From: Bacillus sp. (in: firmicutes)
GTDB taxonomy: Bacteria; Bacillota; Bacilli; Bacillales; Cytobacillaceae
Direction: 5' to 3'
Length of the DNA stretch: 20,072 bases
Assembly: GCA_003457145.1 (NCBI GenBank)
Contig: DMSR01000008.1
Coordinates: forward strand, 1 to 20,072
Shown one piece after another: positions 8,197-14,297 of the stretch. The position numbers were made by a program, and so were the translations under genes. The notes beneath the pieces are model-generated. The model was not told where the DNA came from. It did not search any database and saw nothing but the letters and a program-made list of their open reading frames with translations. Every line of letters begins with the position of its first letter. The first letter of the stretch is position 1.

Positions 8197-8913
8197 TTGA
8201 AGTATGATTATGATGATCTAAATGAGGGTGCCCGTACCAGAAAAAGGGCAAAGCGCAGAAAAACAAACCTTATTTTAAATAGCTTGATTGTTGTCGTTAT
8301 TTTATTAATTGTGATTGTATCTGCGAACATTTTTTTTGGAAATGATGAAGGTGCAGCTGACGACAACAAGGTTGCGTCAGAAAATGAAAAGGCCGAAGCC
8401 GGTAAAAATGATAAAAGTGACGGCAATGCCAAAGCAACTAACCAGGATGATAGCAAGTCAGCTGATGAAGAGAACGATGGGCAATCAGAAGGAGATGCGG
8501 AGTCTGAGGGTTCTGAGTCTGAAAATGCAGAAGATGAAGAAACTAAAGACAGCGAGGAAGTTGGTGAGCCTGTTGTAACCGAAGGCGGCAGTGATGCTAA
8601 TGTCAAACAGACTATACAGCATCCTGATTGGCAGCCAGTCGGAACAACTCAGGCTGGTGAACATACAACTGTCTTTGACAAAAATTCAGCTGATTGGCAG
8701 GAAATGCTCTTGGCATACTCTTATGCTACGGGTATTGATAAAGATAATATGACTGTTTGGTGGAACGAGAATAATGGTGCCCCCAATACTGCTCTCGGGA
8801 CAATTTCTCAAAAAGGCAGTGATCAGACTTACAGAGTGGCAATAGAATGGGTGGAAGGCCAGGGTTGGAAGCCTGTTAAAGTTGAAGAGCTGATTCAAAA
8901 CGATAAAAAATAA
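8197..8913 (+). CDS. yrrS: YrrS family protein (DUF1510), membrane-anchored
   Basis: 238 residues. A short basic cytoplasmic N-terminus (RTRKRAKRRKTN) is followed by one membrane helix (about 24-47), then a very acidic low-complexity linker (about 50-130, rich in Asp, Glu, Ser, Gly and Lys), and a compact C-terminal domain starting HPDWQPVGTTQ, typical of YrrS. Topology puts the C-terminal domain outside the cell membrane. The TTG start is supported by AAGGGAGGG 8 nt upstream. It follows pbpI as in B. subtilis, where the pair belongs to the mother-cell programme. Its biochemical role is unknown. Confidence 0.9.
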   Translation: MKYDYDDLNEGARTRKRAKRRKTNLILNSLIVVVILLIVIVSANIFFGNDEGAADDNKVASENEKAEAGKNDKSDGNAKATNQDDSKSADEENDGQSEGDAESEGSESENAEDEETKDSEEVGEPVVTEGGSDANVKQTIQHPDWQPVGTTQAGEHTTVFDKNSADWQEMLLAYSYATGIDKDNMTVWWNENNGAPNTALGTISQKGSDQTYRVAIEWVEGQGWKPVKVEELIQNDKK

Positions 8914-8926
8914 TTTGTTATTTTCA

Positions 8927-8957
8927 GGGGCTCTGCAGCAAGAGCCCCTTTATTCCT
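8927..8957 (+). terminator. Intrinsic terminator of yrrS
   Basis: GGGGCTCT (8927-8934) and AGAGCCCC (8941-8948) form a perfect 8-bp stem with a 6 nt loop, followed by TTTATTCCTTT. It lies 14 nt after the yrrS stop. Confidence 0.9.
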
Positions 8958-9021
8958 TTGTAATGAAAGGTAAACTTTCATTCTAGCACTTGCCTGAGTT
9001 GAACCGTCGCCTGCGCTTTTT

Positions 9022-9225
9022 TTATTTAGTCTTGAAATGAACGGCAGCGGAATAGAATAGGCGTCCATTTTCATCCATATGCATCTGATGGGAGACGTGA
9101 TGGACAGATAGCATGATCGCTTTATTAATCTCGATGCGTTGATTAATATTTTTTTCAAGTGTTTTTAAATCAAGTGCTTCGAAAAATTCAACCTTATCTT
9201 CAATTAAGTCAAAATGAAATTCCAT
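9022..9225 (-). CDS. yrzA: YrzA-like small protein (DUF2536)
   Basis: 67 residues, starting MEFHFDLIEDKVEFFEA and ending AAVHFKTK, which I recognise as the small YrzA/DUF2536 family of Bacillaceae. It is predicted soluble, with no cysteine or membrane segment. The ATG at 9225 is preceded on the minus strand by AAGGAG with 8 nt spacing. In B. subtilis yrzA also sits next to yrrS, so synteny supports the call. Its function is not known to me. Confidence 0.88.
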   Translation of the reverse strand: MEFHFDLIEDKVEFFEALDLKTLEKNINQRIEINKAIMLSVHHVSHQMHMDENGRLFYSAAVHFKTK

Positions 9226-9518
9226 AATATTTGCTCCTTATCGATGAATTTATGCTAAAAATTTTGAAAACCTATTAAAAGCATTTGTTGCTCCATTGTT
9301 GAAATGAACGGAATGGAAAACAGAGTATGGATTGACAGTTCCACATACCACCTTCTGAGCGATTGTCTGCATAAATAAAATAGCAAAATCTCTATAATAT
9401 TAATTCTTTTTTTGATAAATTTATACGGCAGGCATTTTTTGTATTGCAATCATCTCATTCTAGTACATAATACATAAATCAGCAAAAATATCATCGATCA
9501 TACATAGGAGAGATTTAC
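9226..9518. other. Divergent spacer between yrzA and mtaD
   Basis: A 293 nt AT-rich stretch without a credible gene; the one longer open frame on the minus strand starts with TTG and has no ribosome binding site. I looked for an S-box (SAM) riboswitch, expected before methionine-recycling genes, and did not find its conserved core. A promoter candidate for mtaD is at 9444-9471. Confidence 0.5.
9444..9471 (+). promoter_or_regulatory. Probable sigma-A promoter of mtaD
   Basis: TTGCAA (9444-9449), 16 nt spacer, CATAAT (9466-9471), ending 47 nt before the mtaD start. Four of six and five of six positions match consensus. Confidence 0.45.
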
Positions 9519-10814
9519 ATGGCAAGAAAGTTACTGTTTAATGGGACAATCATTACCTGCAATCAAGTTAATGAAGTGATAGTAAATGGTGCAATAGGCT
9601 TGGAGGATGAGAAGATTGTCTTCATTGGCCAAAGACCTCAGGATGTTTCCTCTTATGAAGAAACAACTGACCTAAAAGGAAATTATATCCTGCCTGGACT
9701 TGTTAATACGCATGGCCACACCCCTATGTCTTTGTTAAGAGGTCATGCAGATGACCTGCACTTGCAAACATGGCTGGAGGACAAAATATGGCCGATGGAA
9801 GCTAAGTATACAACCGAACACGCCAAGTGGGGGGCCTATCTATCGATCATGGAGATGATTCGGACAGGCACTACCACTTTCGTCGACATGTACGATAATA
9901 TGGACGAAGTAGCAAAAGCAGTAGAAACAGCTGGAATCAGGGGAGTGCTTTGCAGGGGTGTTATCGGCTTTGGGCCGGAAGAAGTGCGTCAAAGTAAACT
10001 TCAAGAGGCAGCAGAGTTCGCGAAAAACTGGAATAATGGAGCGAATGGACGGATAACGACAATGCTGTCTCCGCATTCACCATATACTTGTTCTCCAGAA
10101 TATATTTCACAAATCATAGATAAATCGGCGGATCTAAATGTACCGCTGCATACACATATGTCTGAAACGAGATACGAGGTCAGAAAGAATATTGAGGAAT
10201 TCGGGGCAACTCCTGTTGCGCACTTAAATAATTTGGGCTTTTTTGATCGACCATCGCTGGTTGCCCATGCCGTGCATGTTGATGATACTGATATGGACAT
10301 AATGGCGGCTAAATGCGTTAAAGTCTCCCACAATATCATCAGCAATCTAAAGCTTGGCAGCGGGGTTGCTCCTGTTATTAAAATGCTTGAAAAAGGGATT
10401 ACTGTTTCCCTTGGCACTGACAGTGCGGCATCGAATAATAACCTTGATTTGTTCGAAGAGCTAAAAATCGCGGCTACTCTGCACAAAGGTATTGCTCAGG
10501 ACGCCACAGCTGTTCCTGCAGAGCAGGCAATGAAAATGGCAACCATAAATGGTGCCTCATCTGTTTGGCTTGAAGATAAAATCGGATCCCTTGAAATTGG
10601 AAAGGACGCGGATTTTATCGTCATTGATACAAATCAGTCTTATTACTATCCAAAGAATAATCCTGTATCGCACATTGTGTATTCAGGCTCAGGAAGAGAC
10701 GTCAGGGATGTATATGTACAAGGGAAACAAGTGATGGACAATCGACAGCTTACAACGATTGATGAAGAAAAAATCCTTTTTGAAGCAAATCGGCTATCAA
10801 GAACTTTATCCTGA
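9519..10814 (+). CDS. mtaD: 5'-methylthioadenosine/S-adenosylhomocysteine deaminase
   Basis: 431 residues, amidohydrolase superfamily. The metal ligands are visible: H65-G-H67 in NTHGHTPMSLLRGHADD, H211 and H213 in LHTHMSET, AHAVHVDD, and the Asp in SLGTDSAASNNNLDLF. This set, with the RGHADD loop, is characteristic of MTA/SAH deaminases rather than chlorohydrolases. The enzyme removes the adenine amino group from SAH or MTA, giving the inosyl compounds. The start ATG has AGGAGA 9 nt upstream. Its neighbour mtnN attacks the same two substrates by hydrolysis, so the pair form parallel routes to remove SAM by-products. It occupies the place of yrrT in the B. subtilis order. Confidence 0.9.
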   Translation: MARKLLFNGTIITCNQVNEVIVNGAIGLEDEKIVFIGQRPQDVSSYEETTDLKGNYILPGLVNTHGHTPMSLLRGHADDLHLQTWLEDKIWPMEAKYTTEHAKWGAYLSIMEMIRTGTTTFVDMYDNMDEVAKAVETAGIRGVLCRGVIGFGPEEVRQSKLQEAAEFAKNWNNGANGRITTMLSPHSPYTCSPEYISQIIDKSADLNVPLHTHMSETRYEVRKNIEEFGATPVAHLNNLGFFDRPSLVAHAVHVDDTDMDIMAAKCVKVSHNIISNLKLGSGVAPVIKMLEKGITVSLGTDSAASNNNLDLFEELKIAATLHKGIAQDATAVPAEQAMKMATINGASSVWLEDKIGSLEIGKDADFIVIDTNQSYYYPKNNPVSHIVYSGSGRDVRDVYVQGKQVMDNRQLTTIDEEKILFEANRLSRTLS

Positions 10815-10990
10815 TATGTATAGATATTTAATATGGCTTTAAATAAAGCTCTGCTGACTTCCTGTTCAATCTGCAGTAGTTAAAGTCAACAATGACTGTA
10901 GGCGCTTAATATGGAAACAACATTCAATACGCAAAAGGCTTTTATCAAAAATAATAACAAAGGTTCTAAGAAATTTTGGAGGTAAATAGA

Positions 10991-11695
10991 ATGAGGATTG
11001 CAATAATTGGTGCGATGGATGAAGAAATTCAACATATATTAGATGGAATGAATAAATATGAGCAGCAAAGAAAAGCGGGTATATCTTTTTATATCGGAAC
11101 ATTTAATGATTACGAAATCGTTTTGTGCAAATCAGGGGTGGGAAAGGTCAATGCCAGTGTCTGCACACAAATATTGATAGATGAGTTTGAAGCTTCTCAT
11201 ATAATTTTCACTGGTGTTGCTGGTGCAGTGAACCCCGACCTGAAAATCGGGGATATCGTTGTATCGATTGATTGTCTGCAGCATGACATGGATGCAACAG
11301 CATTGGGGTTCAAGCTTGGCGAAATCCCATACAGCGAAGTTTCGGTGTTCAAGGCTGATTCAAAATTAGTCGATCTTGCTATATCAGCCAGTAAAGAGAC
11401 TGTCCAGGGGAAAAAAATCATGAGTGGGAGAATTTTATCAGGAGATCAATTCATAGCAGACCGTGAAAAGGTAAAATTTCTCCATGAGGAGTTACAGGGT
11501 TACTGCACTGAAATGGAAGGTGCTGCAGTAGGTCAAGTATGCAGCATGAATGCTATCCCATTTGTCATTATCCGGTCGATGTCTGACCAGGCGGATGGCT
11601 CAGCGGATGTCAATTTCATGGAATTCACAAAGCTTGCCTCCCAAAATTCATACGAAATAGTCAATGAAATGATTAAGAATTGGAATGTCTCATAA
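10991..11695 (+). CDS. mtnN: 5'-methylthioadenosine/S-adenosylhomocysteine nucleosidase
   Basis: 234 residues from the ATG at 10991, which has GGAGGT 7 nt upstream; an in-frame TTG at 10976 overlaps that ribosome binding site and is unlikely to be used. Family motifs are present: MRIAIIGAMDEEI at the start, TGVAGAVNPDLKIGDIVVS, EMEGAAVGQVC with the nucleoside-binding Glu, and IRSMSDQADGSA with the catalytic Asp. It splits MTA and SAH into adenine and the thio-sugar, in the methionine salvage and activated-methyl cycle. In B. subtilis it belongs to the yrrT-mtnN-mccA-mccB-yrhC operon; here mccA and mccB do not follow. Confidence 0.95.
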   Translation: MRIAIIGAMDEEIQHILDGMNKYEQQRKAGISFYIGTFNDYEIVLCKSGVGKVNASVCTQILIDEFEASHIIFTGVAGAVNPDLKIGDIVVSIDCLQHDMDATALGFKLGEIPYSEVSVFKADSKLVDLAISASKETVQGKKIMSGRILSGDQFIADREKVKFLHEELQGYCTEMEGAAVGQVCSMNAIPFVIIRSMSDQADGSADVNFMEFTKLASQNSYEIVNEMIKNWNVS

Positions 11696-11713
11696 CATCA
11701 TTTTTTTATCGGG

Positions 11714-11742
11714 CCCCTTATCAAAAGGGGTTTTTCTTTTTC
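11714..11742 (+). terminator. Intrinsic terminator of mtnN
   Basis: CCCCTT (11714-11719) and AAGGGG (11725-11730) form the stem, followed directly by TTTTTCTTTTT. It lies about 20 nt after the mtnN stop. Confidence 0.9.
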
Positions 11743-11748
11743 CATTAA

Positions 11749-11778
11749 TTACATAAGGAAAAGGGTTTTAAATATGTT
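11749..11778 (+). promoter_or_regulatory. Possible promoter of yrhC
   Basis: TTACAT (11749-11754), 18 nt spacer, TATGTT (11773-11778), between the mtnN terminator and yrhC. The match is moderate. Confidence 0.35.
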
Positions 11779-11823
11779 AAAGTAGGGTTGTGATATTGAA
11801 GACAAATAAAATAGGTGATTACT

Positions 11824-12078
11824 ATGAATGCTAAGCAACTCTATGAAAAAATGGTTGATTACAAACAATTTGCCACAACCCTTTTAACAGTTGGTGTATT
11901 CTTTTATATGGGCATCATCATCCCCTCCGAAACGAAAGTGATGGCGGATATATATATTGCAACAGGTGCTTCTTTGGGGTTCCTGGCTGGATCATTCCTT
12001 TTCTTTACCATTGCGAAAAGATATCGGAATCGATTGATAGAATCAGAGGAAGGCCAGGAAATGTTAATGAAAAAATAA
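11824..12078 (+). CDS. yrhC: YrhC-like small membrane protein
   Basis: 84 residues from the ATG at 11824, preceded by AGGTGA 6 nt upstream; a GTG 9 nt earlier overlaps that site and is less likely. Two membrane helices are visible (about TTLLTVGVFFYMGIIIP and IATGASLGFLAGSFLFFTIA) with a charged C-terminal tail. Length, topology and the opening MNAKQLYEKMVDYKQF fit the YrhC family. In B. subtilis yrhC is the last gene of the methionine-to-cysteine operon. Here it follows mtnN after a terminator and without mccA/mccB, so it looks like a remnant of that order. Its function is unknown. Confidence 0.85.
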   Translation: MNAKQLYEKMVDYKQFATTLLTVGVFFYMGIIIPSETKVMADIYIATGASLGFLAGSFLFFTIAKRYRNRLIESEEGQEMLMKK

Positions 12079-12105
12079 AACGTCCTTTCGGGCGTTTTTT
12101 TTTTT
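12078..12105 (+). terminator. Intrinsic terminator of yrhC
   Basis: AAACGTCC and GGGCGTTT pair (one G-U) around a TTTC loop, followed by an uninterrupted T-run of about 10. It begins at the yrhC stop codon. Confidence 0.9.
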
Positions 12106-12150
12106 GCATTTTTTGACGAATACTTTTTTAAGAAAATAGGCGATAAAAGG

Positions 12151-12179
12151 TTTACAAAAAGTCTGTAAGTGGATATACT
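12151..12179 (+). promoter_or_regulatory. Near-consensus sigma-A promoter of the small-ORF cluster
   Basis: TTTACA (12151-12156) and TATACT (12174-12179) are spaced by exactly 17 nt. This is the best promoter match in the window. It drives the 26-codon ORF at 12220 and, unless stopped at the tandem terminators, yrzI. Confidence 0.75.
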
Positions 12180-12191
12180 TACCAATGTAAG
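12165..12191. promoter_or_regulatory. GTAAG/CTTAC operator-like repeats over the -10 box
   Basis: GTAAG (12165), CTTAC (12178-12182) and GTAAG (12187-12191) alternate, giving two overlapping inverted repeats, one around the -10 box and one just downstream. This layout suits a repressor that blocks the promoter at 12151-12179. The regulator is unknown. Confidence 0.4.
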
Positions 12192-12219
12192 CAAATAATT
12201 CTGAAGGAGGTCGAGTGAA

Positions 12220-12300
12220 ATGATTAAGTCTAGATATCTTAAGAACTCAACAATTTCATATATTAATACGCATTCGACCGAATCGGCCAGGATTATTTAA
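12220..12300 (+). CDS. 26-aa peptide, possible leader or regulatory peptide
   Basis: The first ORF behind the strong promoter, from ATG 12220 to TAA 12298-12300. AAGGAGG ends 9 nt before the ATG, a ribosome binding site as good as that of any large gene here. The peptide begins MIKSRYLKNSTISYIN and is rich in Ser, Thr and Ile with a basic N-terminus; there is no membrane helix and no run of one amino acid as in amino-acid attenuators. It ends 27 nt before two consecutive terminators and before yrzI, so it may be a leader peptide or an independent small protein. No known family recognised. Confidence 0.55.
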   Translation: MIKSRYLKNSTISYINTHSTESARII

Positions 12301-12327
12301 GCTGCTTTAATGAACTAATACATCCAT

Positions 12328-12360
12328 GCCGCAGGGAGAATCGTGCCCCTGCGGCTTTTT
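12328..12360 (+). terminator. First of two tandem terminators
   Basis: GCCGCAGGG (12328-12336) pairs perfectly with CCCTGCGGC (12347-12355), 10 nt loop, followed by TTTTT. Confidence 0.9.
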
Positions 12361-12374
12361 AATGCCTATTTATA

Positions 12375-12405
12375 CCGCAGGGAGTGTTTCCCTGCGGATT
12401 TTTTT
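12375..12405 (+). terminator. Second of two tandem terminators
   Basis: CCGCAGGGA (12375-12383) pairs with TCCCTGCGG (12389-12397), loop GTGTT, followed by A and seven Ts. The stem shares CCGCAGGGA/CCTGCGG with the first terminator, which suggests a local duplication. Confidence 0.9.
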
Positions 12406-12432
12406 GTGGAATTTTAAGGAGGTGAGTAAATA

Positions 12433-12570
12433 ATGACCCTAAATATACTGTTTTTTACAATTACAATCAGCAAGCGTGAAATGTCTGCAGAAGAGATACG
12501 CCATGAAGAAATGGTAAACAAACTGCTTGAAGAGAACAAATGCCGTCAGGCAATGCTACGCCAGTTTTAA
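12433..12570 (+). CDS. yrzI: YrzI-family small protein
   Basis: 45 residues, opening MTLNILFFTITISKREMSAE, the pattern of the YrzI family of small Bacillaceae proteins sometimes labelled sporulation-related. It has a hydrophobic N-terminal half followed by a charged helix with one Cys. AAGGAGGTG lies 8 nt before the ATG, an excellent ribosome binding site. It sits 28 nt after the second of two terminators and has no clear promoter of its own, so expression probably depends on readthrough or on an unrecognised promoter. Nothing firm is known to me about its function. Confidence 0.85.
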   Translation: MTLNILFFTITISKREMSAEEIRHEEMVNKLLEENKCRQAMLRQF

Positions 12571-12606
12571 TCAATTCTAAAAAATAATAAGAAGGGTGGA
12601 ACGAAA

Positions 12607-12666
12607 ATGATTTATTTAATTCAAAGAAGACTGGCTAGCTTATGGGTGGAGAAGGATACCACCTAA
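12607..12666 (+). CDS. 19-aa small ORF (MIYLIQRR...)
   Basis: ATG at 12607, TAA at 12664-12666, with AAGGGTGG 7 nt upstream. The peptide has a short hydrophobic-basic N-terminus (MIYLIQRRLASLW) and a polar end. Its last codons, ACC ACC TAA, form the left arm of a hairpin whose right arm is the ribosome binding site of the next ORF, which suggests translational coupling. There is no homology I can name. Real translation is probable but not proven. Confidence 0.45.
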   Translation: MIYLIQRRLASLWVEKDTT

Positions 12667-12690
12667 CTACTGTTATGGGAGGTAGTCGTT

Positions 12691-12750
12691 ATGTCATTGC
12701 ATGTCTTGTTATTATCGCTGATTTTCAAGAAAAAGAATAAAGTGAATTAG
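12691..12750 (+). CDS. 19-aa small ORF (MSLHVLLLSLIFKKK...)
   Basis: ATG at 12691, TAG at 12748-12750, GGGAGGT 6-7 nt upstream. The peptide is a short hydrophobic stretch (LHVLLLSLIF) followed by KKKNK, a membrane-associating amphipathic or anchored profile. It lies 24 nt after the previous 19-aa ORF, whose end can pair with its ribosome binding site. No family recognised. Confidence 0.45.
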   Translation: MSLHVLLLSLIFKKKNKVN

Positions 12751-12785
12751 CCTCTTTTCGTACTTTGTTGCAAACGAAATGAAAA
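12751..12785. repeat. Probable partial relative of the dispersed repeat
   Basis: CTCTTTTCGTACTTTGTTGC resembles the left end of copies A and B (TTTTCGTAAACTTTGTT in B, ACTTTGTTGC in A). TTTCGT (12755-12760) and ACGAAA (12774-12779) also form a small hairpin. The core seen in A and B is missing, so this is a fragment or a short version. Confidence 0.4.
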
Positions 12786-12823
12786 AGACCTCATTAGTAA
12801 AATAACATTCGAGCTCAAATAGC

Positions 12824-12841
12824 TGTAACAAAATGTTCACA
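12824..12841. promoter_or_regulatory. TGT...ACA palindromic site upstream of the 25-aa peptide
   Basis: TGTAACAAAATGTTCACA is a near-palindrome (AACA/TGTT core, TGT/ACA ends). It vaguely resembles redox-type sites (Rex or Fnr, TTGTGA...TCACAA). It lies about 70 nt before the 25-aa ORF. The match is loose, and assignment to a regulator is speculative. Confidence 0.2.
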
Positions 12842-12913
12842 ACCTTTTCCTTTTACCACCGTATTTATATGATAAATTTGGAGTGAATATGGAAGAAATA
12901 AGGGGTGTAGAGC

Positions 12914-12991
12914 ATGTTCATGATCGTTATGGCCTTAGTGACCTGCGGGGCGGTTGGCTTAGTTATTGCAGCGGAAGTGAGCGTTGAATAG
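12914..12991 (+). CDS. 25-aa hydrophobic single-helix peptide
   Basis: ATG at 12914, TAG at 12989-12991, AGGGGTG 6 nt upstream. Nearly the whole peptide is one hydrophobic helix (MFMIVMALVTCGAVGLVIAA) with a short acidic end (EVSVE), as in tiny bacterial membrane proteins or complex subunits. It is followed after 2 nt by a strong terminator, so it is a complete single-gene unit. An overlapping frame (12889-12987, 32 codons) also has a GGAG ribosome binding site, but its product is polar and unremarkable. I do not recognise a family. Confidence 0.55.
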   Translation: MFMIVMALVTCGAVGLVIAAEVSVE

Positions 12992-12992
12992 T

Positions 12993-13032
12993 GAGGAAGA
13001 GCATTGACCTCCTGGTTGATGCTCTTTTTAAT
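12993..13032 (+). terminator. Intrinsic terminator of the 25-aa peptide gene
   Basis: AAGAGCATTGACC pairs with GGTTGATGCTCTT over 13 bp (two G-U pairs), TCCT loop, followed by TTTTTA. Confidence 0.9.
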
Positions 13033-13174
13033 GGGCTATCTTGGTAAACTTTTTGCAACTGTGCTTTGTCCAACTCTTATTGATTCTAAAAGAGCACAAA
13101 TAGAAACACAGTTATGAAAGGTCTGCGTTTAAATCTTAAAGGTTCTTTATGCTCCCCCTGAGCTAACTCAGCTT

Positions 13175-13203
13175 AAAAAAACCGGACAAAATCGTCCGGT
13201 TTC
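13175..13203 (-). terminator. Intrinsic terminator of sigK (minus strand)
   Basis: ACCGGAC (13181-13187) and GTCCGGT (13194-13200) form a perfect stem; read on the minus strand it is followed by a run of seven Ts. It lies about 25 nt after the sigK stop. Confidence 0.9.
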
Positions 13204-13227
13204 GGTGGTTTTCTTCGCTTTTCCTAC

Positions 13228-13950
13228 TTACAGCCCTTTTTTCTTCTTTTTTTCCTTCTCCGCCCTGTAAAACTCATGGAACATTTTCATCAGTGCTCTT
13301 TTTTCGATCCTTGACACATAACTTCTTGAGATTCCAAGTTCCTTTGCAATTTCCCGCTGTGTTTTTTCTTTCTTTAAATCAAGTCCAAATCTTCCGACGA
13401 TAACCTCTTTTTCACGGCCATCGAGTACATCGATATATTCCTTCACTTTTTCTAGTTCCATGTTTAGCTGTATCGTATCTATGACATCCTCTGACTCGGA
13501 TTTCAGGACATCAATCAAAGAAATTTCATTCCCTTCTTTGTCCTGGCCGATTGGGTCATGCAGATAAACATCCTTCTTGGTCTTTTTCAAGGCCCTTAGA
13601 TGCATCAATATTTCATTTTCTATGCAACGGGCAGCATATGTTGCAAGTTTCGTCCCTTTGCCTTCTGAATAGCTTTCAATAGCCTTGATTAGCCCGATTG
13701 TTCCAATGGAAATCAAATCCTCGGAATCCTCACCAGTATTTTCGAATTTCTTGACGATATGGGCTACGAGCCTTAAGTTATGCTCGATCAACATATTTCT
13801 TGCGTGTGGATCCCCATTTGCCATCAGCCTTAAATACTTTCTTTCTTCAGCTGCAGATAACGGTTGAGGAAATGCATTATTCTTTACATATGAAACAAGA
13901 AGAATCACTTCTTTAACGAGATAGCCTAGCGCTGTCAGAATCCCAGACAT
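13228..13950 (-). CDS. sigK: RNA polymerase sporulation sigma factor sigma-K, uninterrupted
   Basis: 240 residues from the ATG at 13950. That ATG has GGGGGTGG 5 nt upstream; a GTG 9 nt earlier lies inside this site. The protein closely matches sigma-K: an N-terminal pro-sequence (about 20 residues, [25 protein letters not shown]), region 2 with [20 protein letters not shown] and [17 protein letters not shown], and region 4 with [13 protein letters not shown] and an HTH ([24 protein letters not shown]). It directs late mother-cell transcription in sporulation and needs proteolytic activation. The frame is intact across the site where B. subtilis carries the skin element, so no excision is needed here. 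The C-terminus is Lys-rich. Confidence 0.97.
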   Translation of the reverse strand: MSGILTALGYLVKEVILLVSYVKNNAFPQPLSAAEERKYLRLMANGDPHARNMLIEHNLRLVAHIVKKFENTGEDSEDLISIGTIGLIKAIESYSEGKGTKLATYAARCIENEILMHLRALKKTKKDVYLHDPIGQDKEGNEISLIDVLKSESEDVIDTIQLNMELEKVKEYIDVLDGREKEVIVGRFGLDLKKEKTQREIAKELGISRSYVSRIEKRALMKMFHEFYRAEKEKKKKKGL

Positions 13951-14297
13951 GTTTTCCACCCCCGTTTAATAAGGCTTTCGCCCATACTAAATTCCTATGA
14001 GGAGAGTGGACCAATTGTGTCTGTCCAAACGAATATTTTAAAATTTCTTGCTTCGTTTTCGTAAACTTTGTTACTTTTACCCTCAAGAGTAATAATCAGC
14101 TTCTGGATTTTTACGCTTTTGTACGCTTATTCCAAAAAAATCAGGAGGTATATATGATTTAGTCGAAAAACAACAATCAATATTAGTAATCTTAATTTTT
14201 TTATTCAGCAGCAAAAACAGATCTAAAAAGCAAGGATAATACTTGGCGAAATAAGGTATTGTCACTTTTTAGATGAAAAACGTTCACATAAAAGAAA
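13951..14297. other. sigK-dsrE divergent spacer
   Basis: About 350 nt without a credible gene. The left part (13960-14040) must hold the minus-strand sigK promoter. On the minus strand there is a TCATAGG...TTTA stretch and a GACACAAT stretch that partly resemble sigma-K and sigma-E -10 elements, but spacing to a -35 is poor in both cases. Repeat copy B fills 14056-14178. A ribosome binding site followed by ATG ATT TAG (14143-14162) lies inside it and encodes only two residues. Confidence 0.5.
14056..14178. repeat. Dispersed repeat element, copy B
   Basis: About 120 bp similar to copy A (3371-3510). Shared are AAACTTTGTT at the left, the core ATCAGC.TCTGGATTTTTACG, and CAACAATCAAT at the right. 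Left TTTGTTACTTTT and right AAAAACAACAA are nearly complementary, so the element can fold on itself. The spacing between core and right end is shorter than in copy A. Same orientation as copy A. Confidence 0.7.

Noticed and set aside
8208..8606. 132-codon minus-strand ORF opposite yrrS
   Set aside because: Ser/Leu-rich shadow of the acidic low-complexity linker of yrrS.
9255..9449. 64-codon minus-strand ORF upstream of yrzA
   Set aside because: TTG start, no ribosome binding site, overlaps the likely mtaD promoter.
9226..9518. SAM (S-box) riboswitch before mtaD
   Set aside because: Expected by pathway, but the conserved core helices and GGCAACC-like element are not there.
13228..13950. skin-type interruption of sigK
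   Set aside because: The sigK frame is continuous with no recombinase gene or junction repeats.
14083..14265. 60-codon minus-strand ORF
   Set aside because: Lies across repeat copy B, no ribosome binding site, no protein signature.
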